This document shows, piece after piece, positions 44,221-53,870 of a DNA stretch of 64,000 bases. The translations under genes and the position numbers were made by a program. The notes beneath the pieces are model-generated. The model searched no databases. It saw nothing but the letters and a program-made list of their open reading frames with translations, and was not told the origin of the DNA. The number at the start of each line of letters is the position of its first letter. Within the stretch, counting starts at the first letter, position 1. Source of the stretch: Anaerococcus jeddahensis (GTDB taxonomy: Bacteria > Bacillota > Clostridia > Tissierellales > Peptoniphilaceae); the NCBI RefSeq assembly GCF_001182725.1, contig NZ_CWHU01000002.1, positions 25,734 through 89,733 on the forward strand. Direction: 5' to 3'.

Positions 44221-44653
44221 ATAAATTAACTCATTAACCAAGATGTTGAAAGAGATATCGAGAGCGTTTACAACTAGGTATACGTTCTTTGCTTAAAAGA
44301 AAAACGATCCAATAAAACGGGTCGTTTTTAATTTTTAAAATTAAATTTTAAATTAAAATAAAAATTAATAAGTGGTTGGGAAAAAATAATTAGTTATAAA
44401 TTTATCTAATAGGAAAAGCTTTTACCAATCTATTTTATTGAGTGATTTTAGGAAATTTTTTATATTTTTTGATTTTTTACAAAGGCTAACACTCTAATTG
44501 TTAACACTATAAGTTTGTGCTTATGATATCGATTATAAATAAATAATTTTACTATTAAAAACGTTTTCTATATAATTATATTTGAAAATAGCTACTAATA
44601 TTTATTATAATTGTAGAGGATTCAAAATATTAAGTGAATTTATGGAGGAAATT
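44221..44653 (+). promoter_or_regulatory. 433-bp non-coding stretch upstream of aspA
   Basis: It holds a terminator-like hairpin at 44301-44330 (AAAACGATCC with GGGTCGTTTT, T-run), perhaps the ancestral guaA terminator. At 44556-44570, TAAAAACGTTTTCTA resembles a CcpA cre site with two deviations from the consensus, 84 bp before the aspA ATG. AT-rich promoter candidates are many and none stands out. Confidence 0.4.
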
Positions 44654-46072
44654 ATGACTAAGTTTCGTAGAGAACATGATTCTGTTGGTGAAATGGATAT
44701 ATTAGAAAATGCTTATTATGGTGCAAATGCCAAAAGAGCAGAGGAAAATTTCCCAATAACAGGTCTTAAAGCTGATGATAAATTTTTGGATGCTATGGTT
44801 GAGGTTAAAAAAGCTGCAGCATTAGAAAATGAAAAATTAGCTTTAATTTCAAAGGAACAAAAAGATGCGATTATTTATGCTTGCGATAAAATTCTTAGTG
44901 GAGAATATAGAGAGAATTTTATTGTTGATCCTATTCAAGGTGGAGCTGGTACAAGCTACAACATGAATACAAACGAAATTATTGCAAATATTGCAAATGA
45001 AAAACTTGGTGGAGGCCTTGGTATTTATGATAAGGTTCATCCAAATGATGATGTAAATAAGGGTCAATCCACAAATGATGTTATTCCTACAAGTGGAAAG
45101 ATCGCTCTTGTTAGATATTTTATTGAACTTAAAGAAGAATGTGGAAAACTTTTAGAATCTTTTGATAAAAAAGCAAAAGAATTCAAAGATGTTTACAAAA
45201 TGGGTCGTACTCAACTTCAAGATGCTGTTCCAATTAGTTTAGGACAAGAATTTAATGCTTATCATTCTGTAATTAAAAGAGATTACAAAAGAATGGAAGA
45301 AGCAATTGAAACCTTATCAAGTGTGAACTTGGGTGGTACTGCTATAGGAACCGGACTTAATGCTGATGCTACATATGTAAATGAAATAGTAGATGTATTA
45401 AAAGAAGTTACAGGTCTTGATTTAAAACAAGCAGAAGATTTGGTTGATGGAACACAAAATTTGGACGGATTTTTATATGCATCATCAATTTTAAAAACTT
45501 TTGCTGTATCTCTTTCAAAAATCTCTAATGATTTAAGGCTTATGTCTTCAGGTCCTCAAACAGGAATTGGTGATATTAATTTACCAGTTAGACAAGCTGG
45601 TTCATCAATAATGCCTGGAAAAGTAAACCCAGTTATACCAGAAGTTGTAAGCCAAGTTGCCTTTGCTGTTTGTGGAAATGATACTACTGTAACAATGGCA
45701 GTTGAAGCTGGACAATTAGAACTTAATGCTTTTGAACCAGTAATATTTTATAAACTTTTTGAATCTCTAAGAGCTCTAAAGGGTGCAATTTATACATTGA
45801 GAGTTAATTGTATTGACGGAATTACAGCTAATAAAGAATTATTATTAGAAGAAGTTGAAAAATGCGTAGGACTTGTTACAGCCCTTGCTCCACATATTGG
45901 ATATGAAAAATCAAGTGAGATTGCTCACAAGGCTCAAAATACAGGTAAAACAGTAAGAGAGATTGTTCTTGAAGAAAAATTATTGGGCGAGGCTGAACTT
46001 GATAAAATATTAGACTTCAAAAAAATGATTACACCTGGAATCTTAGAAGAGGATAAATTGGATGAAAAATAA
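44654..46072 (+). CDS. aspA: Aspartate ammonia-lyase
   Basis: A 472-residue enzyme of the aspartase/fumarase superfamily. Motifs: GGAGTSYNMNTNEIIANIAN, MGRTQLQDAVPISLGQEF and signature GSSIMPGKVNPVIPEVV. The GAGTSxNMNxNE form identifies aspartase rather than fumarase. It splits L-aspartate into fumarate and ammonia. The start at 44654 follows GGAGGAAATT; an upstream extension to 44582 is not supported. First gene of a six-gene catabolic operon. Confidence 0.95.
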   Translation: MTKFRREHDSVGEMDILENAYYGANAKRAEENFPITGLKADDKFLDAMVEVKKAAALENEKLALISKEQKDAIIYACDKILSGEYRENFIVDPIQGGAGTSYNMNTNEIIANIANEKLGGGLGIYDKVHPNDDVNKGQSTNDVIPTSGKIALVRYFIELKEECGKLLESFDKKAKEFKDVYKMGRTQLQDAVPISLGQEFNAYHSVIKRDYKRMEEAIETLSSVNLGGTAIGTGLNADATYVNEIVDVLKEVTGLDLKQAEDLVDGTQNLDGFLYASSILKTFAVSLSKISNDLRLMSSGPQTGIGDINLPVRQAGSSIMPGKVNPVIPEVVSQVAFAVCGNDTTVTMAVEAGQLELNAFEPVIFYKLFESLRALKGAIYTLRVNCIDGITANKELLLEEVEKCVGLVTALAPHIGYEKSSEIAHKAQNTGKTVREIVLEEKLLGEAELDKILDFKKMITPGILEEDKLDEK

Positions 46073-46088
46073 ATTTTAGGAGGATTTT

Positions 46089-47393
46089 ATGACTGCAAAT
46101 GAAAAAAAGAAAATGAGCGCAACTAAAAAAATATTATTATCAATGCTCATTGGTCTTGTAGTAGGTATAGGACTTCACTATATAGTTCCGGATGGATTTT
46201 TTAAAAAATCTATTTTGATTGATGGTGTATTTTTCCTATTCGGACAAGGTTTTGTTAGATTATTACAAATGCTTGTAGTACCACTTGTATTTTTCTCAAT
46301 TGGTACTGGAGTAATGCAAATGAGAGATGTTTCTCAATTTGGTAGAGTTGCTATAAGAACTTTGGTTTTGTATCTAATTACAACAGCTCTTGCAATTGCT
46401 ATTGCTTTATTTATTGCAAAAATATTTAAACCAGGAGTTGGAATGAACCTTGCTGAAGCTACAAAATCAGCAGCACCTGCAGCAAATGCAGAAGAAGCTC
46501 CAACATTAATAGAAACTTTGGTAAATATAATTCCAAAAAATCCTATAGAATCATTGGCAAATGGAGATATGCTTCAAGTAATATTCTGGGCATTTTTATC
46601 AGGAATAGTTATTGGGAAATTTGGCCAAGAATTAAAATTATTAGAAGACTTTATGAATGTTGGAAATGATTTTATGATGAAAGTTACTGCTTTAGTAATG
46701 AAGGCTGCACCAATTGGTGTATTTGCATTAATTGCTAGAACATTTACAGATATAGGACTTGGAATAGTAGGACCACTACTATCATTTTTGGGAGCAGTAT
46801 TAAGCTCAATGCTAATTTTAATACTACTTGCCTACATCCCATTAATTTCTTTAACTTCAAAGAAAAGTCCAAGCCATTTCTTGAAAAAAGTATTTCCGGT
46901 TTACACCTTTGCTTTTTCATCAGCATCATCAAACGCTACAATTCCATTAACCCTATCATCATGTGATACACTAGGAATTCCAAGAGAAATTTCATCTTTT
47001 ACAATTCCACTAGGTGCAACAATCAACATGAATGGTACAGCAATCTATCAAGGTTGTGCAGTAATATTTATAGCAAATGCTTATGGAATAGATTTAACAT
47101 TTGGTAACTTGGTAACAGTTATTTTGACAGCAGTTTTATCATCAATTGGTACAGCAGGAGTTCCAGGAAGTGGAATGATAATGCTATCAATGGTTCTTTC
47201 ATCAGTTGGACTTCCAGTAGAAGGCGTAAGTTTAATTATGAGTGTTGAAAGAATAGTAGATATGTTTAGAACAGCTCTAAACGTAACAGGTGACGTTGTA
47301 TCTACATTTGTTTCTGCAACAGCAGAAAAATTATTAGATCAAGAAAGATACTTGTCAGATGAAAAACCAGAAATGGAAGAAGTTAATTTTTAA
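46089..47393 (+). CDS. Dicarboxylate/amino acid:cation symporter
   Basis: A 434-residue transporter of the DAACS (GltP/DctA) family with ~8 spans. Substrate-site motifs are SASSNATIPLTL, IPLGATINMNGTAIYQG and VPGSGMIMLSMVL. The family imports glutamate, aspartate or C4-dicarboxylates with H+ or Na+. Between aspA and an aspartate racemase, aspartate is the probable substrate. RBS TTTAGGAGG is 8 bp upstream. Confidence 0.92.
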   Translation: MTANEKKKMSATKKILLSMLIGLVVGIGLHYIVPDGFFKKSILIDGVFFLFGQGFVRLLQMLVVPLVFFSIGTGVMQMRDVSQFGRVAIRTLVLYLITTALAIAIALFIAKIFKPGVGMNLAEATKSAAPAANAEEAPTLIETLVNIIPKNPIESLANGDMLQVIFWAFLSGIVIGKFGQELKLLEDFMNVGNDFMMKVTALVMKAAPIGVFALIARTFTDIGLGIVGPLLSFLGAVLSSMLILILLAYIPLISLTSKKSPSHFLKKVFPVYTFAFSSASSNATIPLTLSSCDTLGIPREISSFTIPLGATINMNGTAIYQGCAVIFIANAYGIDLTFGNLVTVILTAVLSSIGTAGVPGSGMIMLSMVLSSVGLPVEGVSLIMSVERIVDMFRTALNVTGDVVSTFVSATAEKLLDQERYLSDEKPEMEEVNF

Positions 47394-47395
47394 TT

Positions 47396-48112
47396 ATGAA
47401 AAATTTCTTTGTAATTTTGGGAGGAATGGGGACTTTGGCAACAACAAATTTTCTAAACGATCTAAACGAGGCCTATAAGCCAAATTCGGATCAAGAAAAT
47501 TTAAATTATATGGTTTTAAACCATGCTACAATCCCCGACAGAACCTCCTTTATATTAAAAAAATCAGAAGAAAATCCTTTTGACTATTTAAAAGAGGATA
47601 TAGAAAGTGTTGATAAACTTAATCCGGATTTTTATGTAATGACTTGTAATACCGCACATTTTTTCTATGACGATTTACAAAAACTCACAAAAAAACCGAT
47701 TATAAACATGATTGAGCTTGTAGAAAACAAGTTAAATAAATTAAAAAAACCTTCAACAATAGGAATATTTGCAACTGAAGGAACAATAAAAAGTAAATTA
47801 TTCAACAATATTATAGAAAAATGTGGTCACAAGGCCTTACTTTCATCAAAAAATACACAAGAAAATATTAATGCTTGTCTTTATGGAGATGTAAAGGAAA
47901 AAGGAGAAATAAATTTTGACAGATACCATAAAACTTTAAAAGCTATGATGGATGAGGGAGCAGAGTATATAATTATAGGCTGCACAGAAGCTTCTTTTAT
48001 AAATTCTAAAGATAAGGAGAGTTCTTCTTATCCATTAATTGATAGTGAAAAGGAATTGGTAGATGCGACTTTGAAATTAGGACTTAAACTTCAAAAAAAT
48101 ATAGAAATTTAG
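47396..48112 (+). CDS. racD: Aspartate/glutamate racemase family protein
   Basis: A 238-residue cofactor-independent racemase. The two catalytic cysteines are in MTCNTAHFFYDDL and IIGCTEASFI, and the N-terminal GGMGTLATTNFL is typical of aspartate racemases. In this operon it would turn D-aspartate into L-aspartate for aspartase. It starts 2 bp after the transporter's stop, with GAAGAAG as a weak ribosome site, implying coupling. Confidence 0.88.
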   Translation: MKNFFVILGGMGTLATTNFLNDLNEAYKPNSDQENLNYMVLNHATIPDRTSFILKKSEENPFDYLKEDIESVDKLNPDFYVMTCNTAHFFYDDLQKLTKKPIINMIELVENKLNKLKKPSTIGIFATEGTIKSKLFNNIIEKCGHKALLSSKNTQENINACLYGDVKEKGEINFDRYHKTLKAMMDEGAEYIIIGCTEASFINSKDKESSSYPLIDSEKELVDATLKLGLKLQKNIEI

Positions 48113-48120
48113 GAGAAAAT

Positions 48121-49029
48121 ATGTCAGAGATGGACTTGGAATATATTAGAGCCATACTAAAATATGGGTCTATGACAGCCGCCTCAAAAAAAATTTATAT
48201 TTCTCAATCAGCCCTAAGCCAACACATAATTAGGATTGAGAAAAAATTAGGAGTTGAAATATTTAATAGGGATTTTAAGCCCATAAAACTTACAGAGGCA
48301 GGAGAAATTTATAAAAAGTCCCTTGAAGACATGGAAAAATTAAAAGAAGACACCCTTTTAAAAATTGAGGAAATAAATAAGTTAAAAAGTGGAGAGATTA
48401 CTGTTGGTGCAACTGACTACCAAACTTATTTTTTCCTCTCAAAAATTTTAAAAGATTTTCATAATGATTATCCAGGTATAAAAATTAACTTGGTCGAAGA
48501 TAAGACCAATCAACTTAATATTTTTGCTTTAAATGGAATTTGTGATTTTTCTATAACCTATGAAACTGATAGGTTTGATGATTTGGAAAGTATAAATTTA
48601 TATAGAGAGGATGTTTTTTTGGCTATGTCAAAAGATAATCCTTTAAAAAAACACCTATCAGGAAAAGGATATATAAAATCCATTGAGGCAAAAAAATTGA
48701 TGGGACAGAATATTGTAAGAATGAAACAAGGACAAAATCTAATTTTGCAATATCAAGAACTTGATAAATTTACTGATAATTCATTAAAAACTGTCCTTGA
48801 GACTGAATCAATATTTATTGCCGAAAAGTGTGTAAGAGAAAATATGGGACTTGCTATCCTTCCCGAATCCATGCTTAAAGAAGAAAAGGATGATCTTATA
48901 TATTTTAAATTAAAAGAAGCTTTATCATCAAGGACGACTATGATAAATTATTCAAAAAAACACAAGTTAAAAAGAATAGCAAATATTTTTATAGATAGAT
49001 TAAAAGAATACGCAAATGAAGAATTTTAA
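48121..49029 (+). CDS. LysR-family regulator of the aspartate operon
   Basis: A 302-residue LysR-type regulator. The winged helix-turn-helix is in the first 60 residues (LEYIRAILKYGSMTAASKKI; SQSALSQHIIRIEKKLG), and the effector domain follows. It sits inside the operon, between the racemase and fumarase genes, so it is co-transcribed and probably autoregulated. A link to aspartate or fumarate as inducer is inferred from position. RBS TAGGAGAAAAT. Confidence 0.9.
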   Translation: MSEMDLEYIRAILKYGSMTAASKKIYISQSALSQHIIRIEKKLGVEIFNRDFKPIKLTEAGEIYKKSLEDMEKLKEDTLLKIEEINKLKSGEITVGATDYQTYFFLSKILKDFHNDYPGIKINLVEDKTNQLNIFALNGICDFSITYETDRFDDLESINLYREDVFLAMSKDNPLKKHLSGKGYIKSIEAKKLMGQNIVRMKQGQNLILQYQELDKFTDNSLKTVLETESIFIAEKCVRENMGLAILPESMLKEEKDDLIYFKLKEALSSRTTMINYSKKHKLKRIANIFIDRLKEYANEEF

Positions 49030-49042
49030 ATCGAGGTAAAAA

Positions 49043-50401
49043 ATGAAATTTAGACAAGAAGAAGATTCTCTAGGAATTGTAAATGTTCCAGCAGATCATT
49101 TTTGGGGAGCACAAACTGAAAGATCTTTAGAAAATTTTCCTCAAGAAGTTGAAAAAATGCCACATTCCCAAATCATGGCAATAGCGAGCATAAAAAGAAG
49201 TGCTGCTATTGTAAATAATAAGGAGGGAAAATTAGATGATAAGAAAAAAGATTTGATTGTAGATGCTTGCGATAGAATTTTAAAGGGACAATTTGACAAC
49301 GAATTTCCACTAACAGTTTGGCAAACTGGTTCTGGTACACAAACAAATATGAATGTCAATGAAGTAGTAAGCCATATTGCAAATGAAAATGAGAAAATTA
49401 TCCATCCAAACGATCATGTAAATATGAGCCAATCTTCAAACGATGTTTTCCCAACAGCAATGCATCTTTCAACTTATAAAAATTTATCAGAAAAATTATT
49501 AAAAGAATTGCCAAAAACAATTGATGCAATTAAAAAGTTGGAAGAAGAAAATAAAGAAATAATTAAAACTGGAAGAACCCACCTCCAAGATGCAACTCCT
49601 GTAAAACTTTCTCAAGAAATTTCTGCTTGGAGAGTATGTCTTGAAAGAGATTTGAAAGTTTTAAAAGAAGTAAAGGAAGAATTGACCTACCTTGCTATAG
49701 GTGGTACTGCTGTTGGAACTGGAATTAATGCCAAAAAAGAATTTGGAGATGAAATGGCAAAAGAACTTTCAGATTTTTATGGTTATGAATTTAGATCTGA
49801 TGAAAATAAATTTTACCAATTATCATCAAAATCAGCCCTTGTAAATGTTCATGGAACAATAAAGGCTCTTGCGACTGATCTTTATAAAATTGCAAATGAT
49901 ATTAGATTTTTATCATGCGGACCAAGATGTGGAATTAGTGAGCTTACAATTCCTGCAAACGAACCAGGCTCTTCAATCATGCCAGGAAAAGTAAATCCAA
50001 CCCAAGTTGAATCAATAACTATGATTTGTATAAAAGTTATGGCAAATGATTTTGCAATTTCAATGGCAAATACCCAAGGACAATTGCAATTAAATACCTA
50101 CATGCCTTTAATAATCCATTCAATGGATAATTCAATTACACTTTTATCTAAATCATTAAAGTGTTTTAGAGAAAAATTATTGGAAGGCCTTGTAGCCAAC
50201 AAAGAAAATATTGAAAAAAATCTTGAAAACTCACTAATGCTTGTAACAAGCCTATCACCACATATTGGATATGATAAGGCAAGTAAAATTGCAAAATATG
50301 CTTTTAATAAGAATTTAACTTTAAAACAAGCTAGCCATGAACTTGGCTATTTAGATGATAGGGAATTTGATGAAATAGTAAAACCTGAAAAAATGGTTTA
50401 A
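49043..50401 (+). CDS. fumC: Fumarate hydratase, class II
   Basis: A 452-residue fumarase C. GSGTQTNMNVNEVVSHIANE, TGRTHLQDATPVKLSQE and GSSIMPGKVNPTQVESITM mark it as class II fumarase (TQxNMNxNEV and TQxE forms), distinct from the aspartase upstream, its paralogue. It hydrates the fumarate made by AspA to malate. A weak RBS (GAGG) precedes the ATG. It passes its product to the malic enzyme 10 bp downstream. Confidence 0.96.
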   Translation: MKFRQEEDSLGIVNVPADHFWGAQTERSLENFPQEVEKMPHSQIMAIASIKRSAAIVNNKEGKLDDKKKDLIVDACDRILKGQFDNEFPLTVWQTGSGTQTNMNVNEVVSHIANENEKIIHPNDHVNMSQSSNDVFPTAMHLSTYKNLSEKLLKELPKTIDAIKKLEEENKEIIKTGRTHLQDATPVKLSQEISAWRVCLERDLKVLKEVKEELTYLAIGGTAVGTGINAKKEFGDEMAKELSDFYGYEFRSDENKFYQLSSKSALVNVHGTIKALATDLYKIANDIRFLSCGPRCGISELTIPANEPGSSIMPGKVNPTQVESITMICIKVMANDFAISMANTQGQLQLNTYMPLIIHSMDNSITLLSKSLKCFREKLLEGLVANKENIEKNLENSLMLVTSLSPHIGYDKASKIAKYAFNKNLTLKQASHELGYLDDREFDEIVKPEKMV

Positions 50402-50411
50402 GGAGAAAATA

Positions 50412-51587
50412 ATGGAAAATCTAAAAGAAAAAGCACTTGAATTACACAAAGAAATTCAAGGAAAAATATCAACAGAATTAAAAACAAAATTAGAAAACAA
50501 AGATGACTTATCTTTGGTTTATTCACCAGGTGTAGCTGAGCCTTGTAGAAAAATCCATGAAAATGAAGACGATGCTTACATTTATACTGGAAAAGCAAAT
50601 ACAATTGCAGTTATTTCTGATGGAACAGCTGTTTTGGGACTTGGAGATATTGGACCAAAGGCTGCACTTCCTGTTATGGAAGGAAAAGCTTGTTTATTTA
50701 AAAAATTTGGTGGACTAAATGCAGTTCCACTTGTAATTGATACAAAAGATACTGAAGAAATAATTAAATTTGTAAAACAAGTTGCACCAACATTTGGTGG
50801 AGTAAATCTTGAAGATATTTCATCACCAAGATGTATAGAAATTGAAACAAGATTAAAAGAAGAATTAGATATTCCAGTTTTCCACGACGACCAACATGGA
50901 ACAGCAATAGTAACAATTGCAGCTTTAATAAATTCTTTAAAATTAGTAAATAAAAAACCGGAAGATTGTAATGTAGTAATTTCAGGAGTTGGAGCTGCTG
51001 GATCATCAATTGTAAGAATGTTAAATGATTTTGGAATTAATGATATATATGCTTTTAATTCTAGAGGAATTTTAAGAGAAGGCGAAGAATATTCTAAAGA
51101 CTTGTACAACAAACTTGCCAAAGAAACAAATAAAGAAAATAAGAATCTTACATTAGAAGAAGCAATGGCAGATGCAGATATTTTCGTAGGAGTTTCTGTA
51201 CCAAATAAAGTAAGCAAAGAAATGGTAAAATCTATGAGACGTGACCCAATAGTTTTGGCTATGGCAAATCCAGATCCAGAAATTACCTACGAAGATGCAA
51301 AAGATGCAGGAGCAAGAGTTGTTGGAACAGGTAGAAGTGATTATCCAAACCAAGTAAATAACGTTCTAGCTTTCCCAGGACTTTTCAAAGGAGCATTGTC
51401 AGTTCATGCAACAAAAATTACAGAAAAAATGAAAGTTGCAGCTGCTGAAGCTATAGCAAGTTTAATCCCAGATGATAAAATTTCAGAAGATTATGTAATT
51501 CCATCAGCCTTTGACTTAGGAGTTGCTGATGTTGTTGCAGAAGCTGTAGCAAAATGTGCAAGAGAAGAAGGAATTTCTCAAAAATAA
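50412..51587 (+). CDS. Malic enzyme
   Basis: A 391-residue short-type malic enzyme: LVYSPGVAEPCRKI (catalytic Tyr region), FHDDQHGTAIVTIAAL and the Rossmann GVGAAGSSIVRML. It oxidatively decarboxylates malate to pyruvate, producing NADH or NADPH (the cofactor cannot be fixed from the motif). It completes aspartate-fumarate-malate-pyruvate in this operon. RBS AAGGAG. Two terminators follow. Confidence 0.93.
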   Translation: MENLKEKALELHKEIQGKISTELKTKLENKDDLSLVYSPGVAEPCRKIHENEDDAYIYTGKANTIAVISDGTAVLGLGDIGPKAALPVMEGKACLFKKFGGLNAVPLVIDTKDTEEIIKFVKQVAPTFGGVNLEDISSPRCIEIETRLKEELDIPVFHDDQHGTAIVTIAALINSLKLVNKKPEDCNVVISGVGAAGSSIVRMLNDFGINDIYAFNSRGILREGEEYSKDLYNKLAKETNKENKNLTLEEAMADADIFVGVSVPNKVSKEMVKSMRRDPIVLAMANPDPEITYEDAKDAGARVVGTGRSDYPNQVNNVLAFPGLFKGALSVHATKITEKMKVAAAEAIASLIPDDKISEDYVIPSAFDLGVADVVAEAVAKCAREEGISQK

Positions 51588-51597
51588 AAAACTTTAA

Positions 51598-51628
51598 ATT
51601 CTCCCAAAATTTTGGGAGAATTTTTTTG
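51598..51628 (+). terminator. Terminator of the aspartate operon
   Basis: A 24-bp perfect palindrome (ATTCTCCCAAAA with TTTTGGGAGAAT) followed by T-run. Confidence 0.9.
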
Positions 51629-51672
51629 CGAATATTTATTTTTTTAAATTTTAATTTAAAATCAATATAAAA

Positions 51673-51716
51673 AATGAGCTAGAAATTTATGAAAATTCTG
51701 GCTCATTTTTTTCTTT
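51673..51716. terminator. Second terminator between malic enzyme and msrB
   Basis: AATGAGCTAGAA pairs with TTCTGGCTCATT and is followed by TTTTTTT on the plus strand; upstream A-runs let it serve msrB from the other side too. Confidence 0.7.
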
Positions 51717-51757
51717 TTATTTGAATAAATCAAAATCTATATTATTAAAATTTATTT

Positions 51758-52195
51758 TTAATTTTCAAACAAAATCAGATACTCTTCATATCCTTCTTCT
51801 TTTAATTTCTTTTTTGGAATAAATTTAAGGCTTGCCCCGTTTATACAATATCTTAAACCTCCCAATTCTTTTGGACCGTCATTGAAAACATGGCCTAGGT
51901 GAGAATCTGCCTTTTTAGATTTAACTTCTGTTCTAACCATGCCGTGAGAAAGATCCTCGTTTTCTTTTATATTATCTTCTAGTGGCTTTGAAAAAGAAGG
52001 CCAGCCACAACCAGAATCGAATTTATCTAATGATGAAAATAAAACTTCTCCGCTTATTATGTCTACATAAATTCCATCCTTATAAAAATCATTGTAGATA
52101 CTAGAGAAGGGTTTTTCTGTACAAGCATTTTGAGTAACCTCGAAAGACAATCTAGATAGGTTTTCAAGTCTATCTTTTTTCAATTTTTCATCCAT
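51758..52195 (-). CDS. msrB: Peptide-methionine (R)-S-oxide reductase
   Basis: A 145-residue protein: [20 protein letters not shown] and [12 protein letters not shown], with the catalytic Cys in the last motif. It lacks the CxxC zinc pairs of zinc-binding MsrB forms. It repairs R-methionine sulfoxide in proteins. Monocistronic on the minus strand with GGAGG before the ATG; divergent from the aminotransferase gene. Confidence 0.95.
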   Translation of the reverse strand: MDEKLKKDRLENLSRLSFEVTQNACTEKPFSSIYNDFYKDGIYVDIISGEVLFSSLDKFDSGCGWPSFSKPLEDNIKENEDLSHGMVRTEVKSKKADSHLGHVFNDGPKELGGLRYCINGASLKFIPKKKLKEEGYEEYLILFEN

Positions 52196-52316
52196 AATAT
52201 CCTCCTTACAAATATTTTACTAATTTATAATAATTTAGGCAATAGTTTTCTTGCTTTTAAAAAAATATGATTAGTGATACAATATTTTAAATAATAATGA
52301 AAAAAAGGGGAAAATT

Positions 52317-53555
52317 ATGGGAAAAAATATTATAGCAGATCATGCAAAATGGCCAAGGCTTGAAGATGCCATTTTTAAAGTTAATGGAGAATGTAAAAAA
52401 GCAATTGAAAAATTTGGAAAAGAAAAAGTTATAAATTCAACTCTTGGAACTTTGATTGACGATGATGGAAATATTATTGCCTTTGACAGTGTTTATGATA
52501 CTTTAAAAAATATGGACAAAAAAGATATAGCAAGCTATGGGGCAATTGAGGGCGACAAAGATTATTTAGATTTGGTAATTGAAAAATGTTTTGGGGCTTA
52601 TAAGCCTAATGGATTTATAAAATCTGTTGCAACAGTCGGAGGAAGTGGAGCAGTTAGGCATACTTTTTGGAGCTTTTCAGAAGCTTGTGATTATGTAATT
52701 TGTCCAAATTGGTATTGGCCAGCTTACGCTACAATGTGTGAGGAATATAATAGGGAATTTTTGACTTATGAATTTTTGGATGAAAATTTTGAATTTAATT
52801 TAGAAGAATTTACTAAAGCCTTGGATTTTTCTTTAGAAAAAAAAGATAGGGCCCTTTGTGTATTTAATTCGCCTGCAAATAATCCAACAGGATTTACTAT
52901 TGAAGATTCTATGTGGGATAAAATTTTAAAAATTATAAAAGAAAGGGCGGTTGAGGGAAAATTTATTACGATTTTACTTGATGTGGCCTATATAGAATTT
53001 GCAGGAGATGGCAGGCAAAAGAAATTTTTTCAAAAATTTGGAGATTTACCAGAAAATATTATAACAACAGTAGCTTATTCTATGAGTAAATCTTACACAG
53101 CTTACGGACTAAGGTCAGGAGCTTGTATTATAATTTCATCAAATGAAAAAATTGCAAACGAGGCTTTCGATTCAATGAAACACTCAAATAGGGCGATTTG
53201 GTCAAATATAACCCATGCAGGGATGAATATTTTGGTAGATTTAGAAAGGGATGAAAAAAAGAAAAAATCCTACGAAAAAGAATTAGAATTTTATAGAATA
53301 ATGCTTGAAAAAAGAGCCAAAGCCTTCACAGAAAATGCGAAAAAAGTAGGACTTGTAACACTTCCATATTTTGGTGGATTTTTCATATCAATTCCTTGCA
53401 AAAATTCAAAAGAAGTTTCTGAAAAATTAAAAGAAACAAATATGTATATAGTTGCAAATAAAGAAGGATTAAGATTTGCAGTATGTGCAGTAAGCGAAGA
53501 AAAATGCAAAATTTCACCAAAGCTTATTAAAGATGCAATGGATGAAATAAAATAA
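52317..53555 (+). CDS. PLP-dependent aminotransferase, class I/II
   Basis: A 412-residue fold-type I aminotransferase. NSPANNPTGF and the Schiff-base Lys in YSMSKSYTAYGLRSG are clear, along with SYGAIEGDKDYLDL and a C-terminal LRFAVCAV region containing the carboxylate-binding Arg. Substrates are uncertain; aromatic or aspartate aminotransferase are likely by resemblance. A promoter lies just upstream (TACAAT at ~52277), with RBS AAAAGGGG. Monocistronic, ending before MITE 4. Confidence 0.85.
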   Translation: MGKNIIADHAKWPRLEDAIFKVNGECKKAIEKFGKEKVINSTLGTLIDDDGNIIAFDSVYDTLKNMDKKDIASYGAIEGDKDYLDLVIEKCFGAYKPNGFIKSVATVGGSGAVRHTFWSFSEACDYVICPNWYWPAYATMCEEYNREFLTYEFLDENFEFNLEEFTKALDFSLEKKDRALCVFNSPANNPTGFTIEDSMWDKILKIIKERAVEGKFITILLDVAYIEFAGDGRQKKFFQKFGDLPENIITTVAYSMSKSYTAYGLRSGACIIISSNEKIANEAFDSMKHSNRAIWSNITHAGMNILVDLERDEKKKKSYEKELEFYRIMLEKRAKAFTENAKKVGLVTLPYFGGFFISIPCKNSKEVSEKLKETNMYIVANKEGLRFAVCAVSEEKCKISPKLIKDAMDEIK

Positions 53556-53599
53556 AAGATGGCCTTTATAATGATTAGGCTCGTTAGGTTCATTAGTCT

Positions 53600-53834
53600 C
53601 ATAGTGTAGACAAAGTCATTTAAAAATAAAATTATATTAAAACCCATCGCGACTAGGTGCTTGTGCCTGATTTGGCAGAATCATACCTAAAACTAAATGC
53701 GAAAGCACGAAGAGGTTGCAATGCAAACGTGTTTTAGTATAGGTAAAACGAACGGGCGGAGAAATCTCTTGAGATTTGTCCACTCACTTCGTTTGGTCGA
53801 AATAGAAGTGTCTTTAGTTTGTCACAACAATCTG
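53600..53834. mobile_element. MITE-like repeat, copy 4 (degenerate)
   Basis: Begins CATAGTGTAGACAAAGT and ends AGTTTGTCACAACAATCTG. The core is recognisable (AAACGAACGGGCGGAGAAAT; TGGTCGAAAT), and the TTGTGCCTGATTTGGCA hairpin resembles the one in copy 3. No duplicated terminator is evident on the left. Confidence 0.7.
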
Positions 53835-53839
53835 AGTAA

Positions 53840-53870
53840 AAAAATAGACCCTTGGGTCTATTTTTTTTAC
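53840..53870. terminator. Bidirectional terminator
   Basis: AAAAAAATAGACCC-TT-GGGTCTATTTTTTT, serving the aminotransferase region on plus and the ATPase gene on minus, whose stop codon overlaps it. Confidence 0.85.

Noticed and set aside
44582..44653. Longer N-terminus of aspartase from 44582
   Set aside because: The codons encode a non-conserved stretch and GGAGG sits correctly before 44654.
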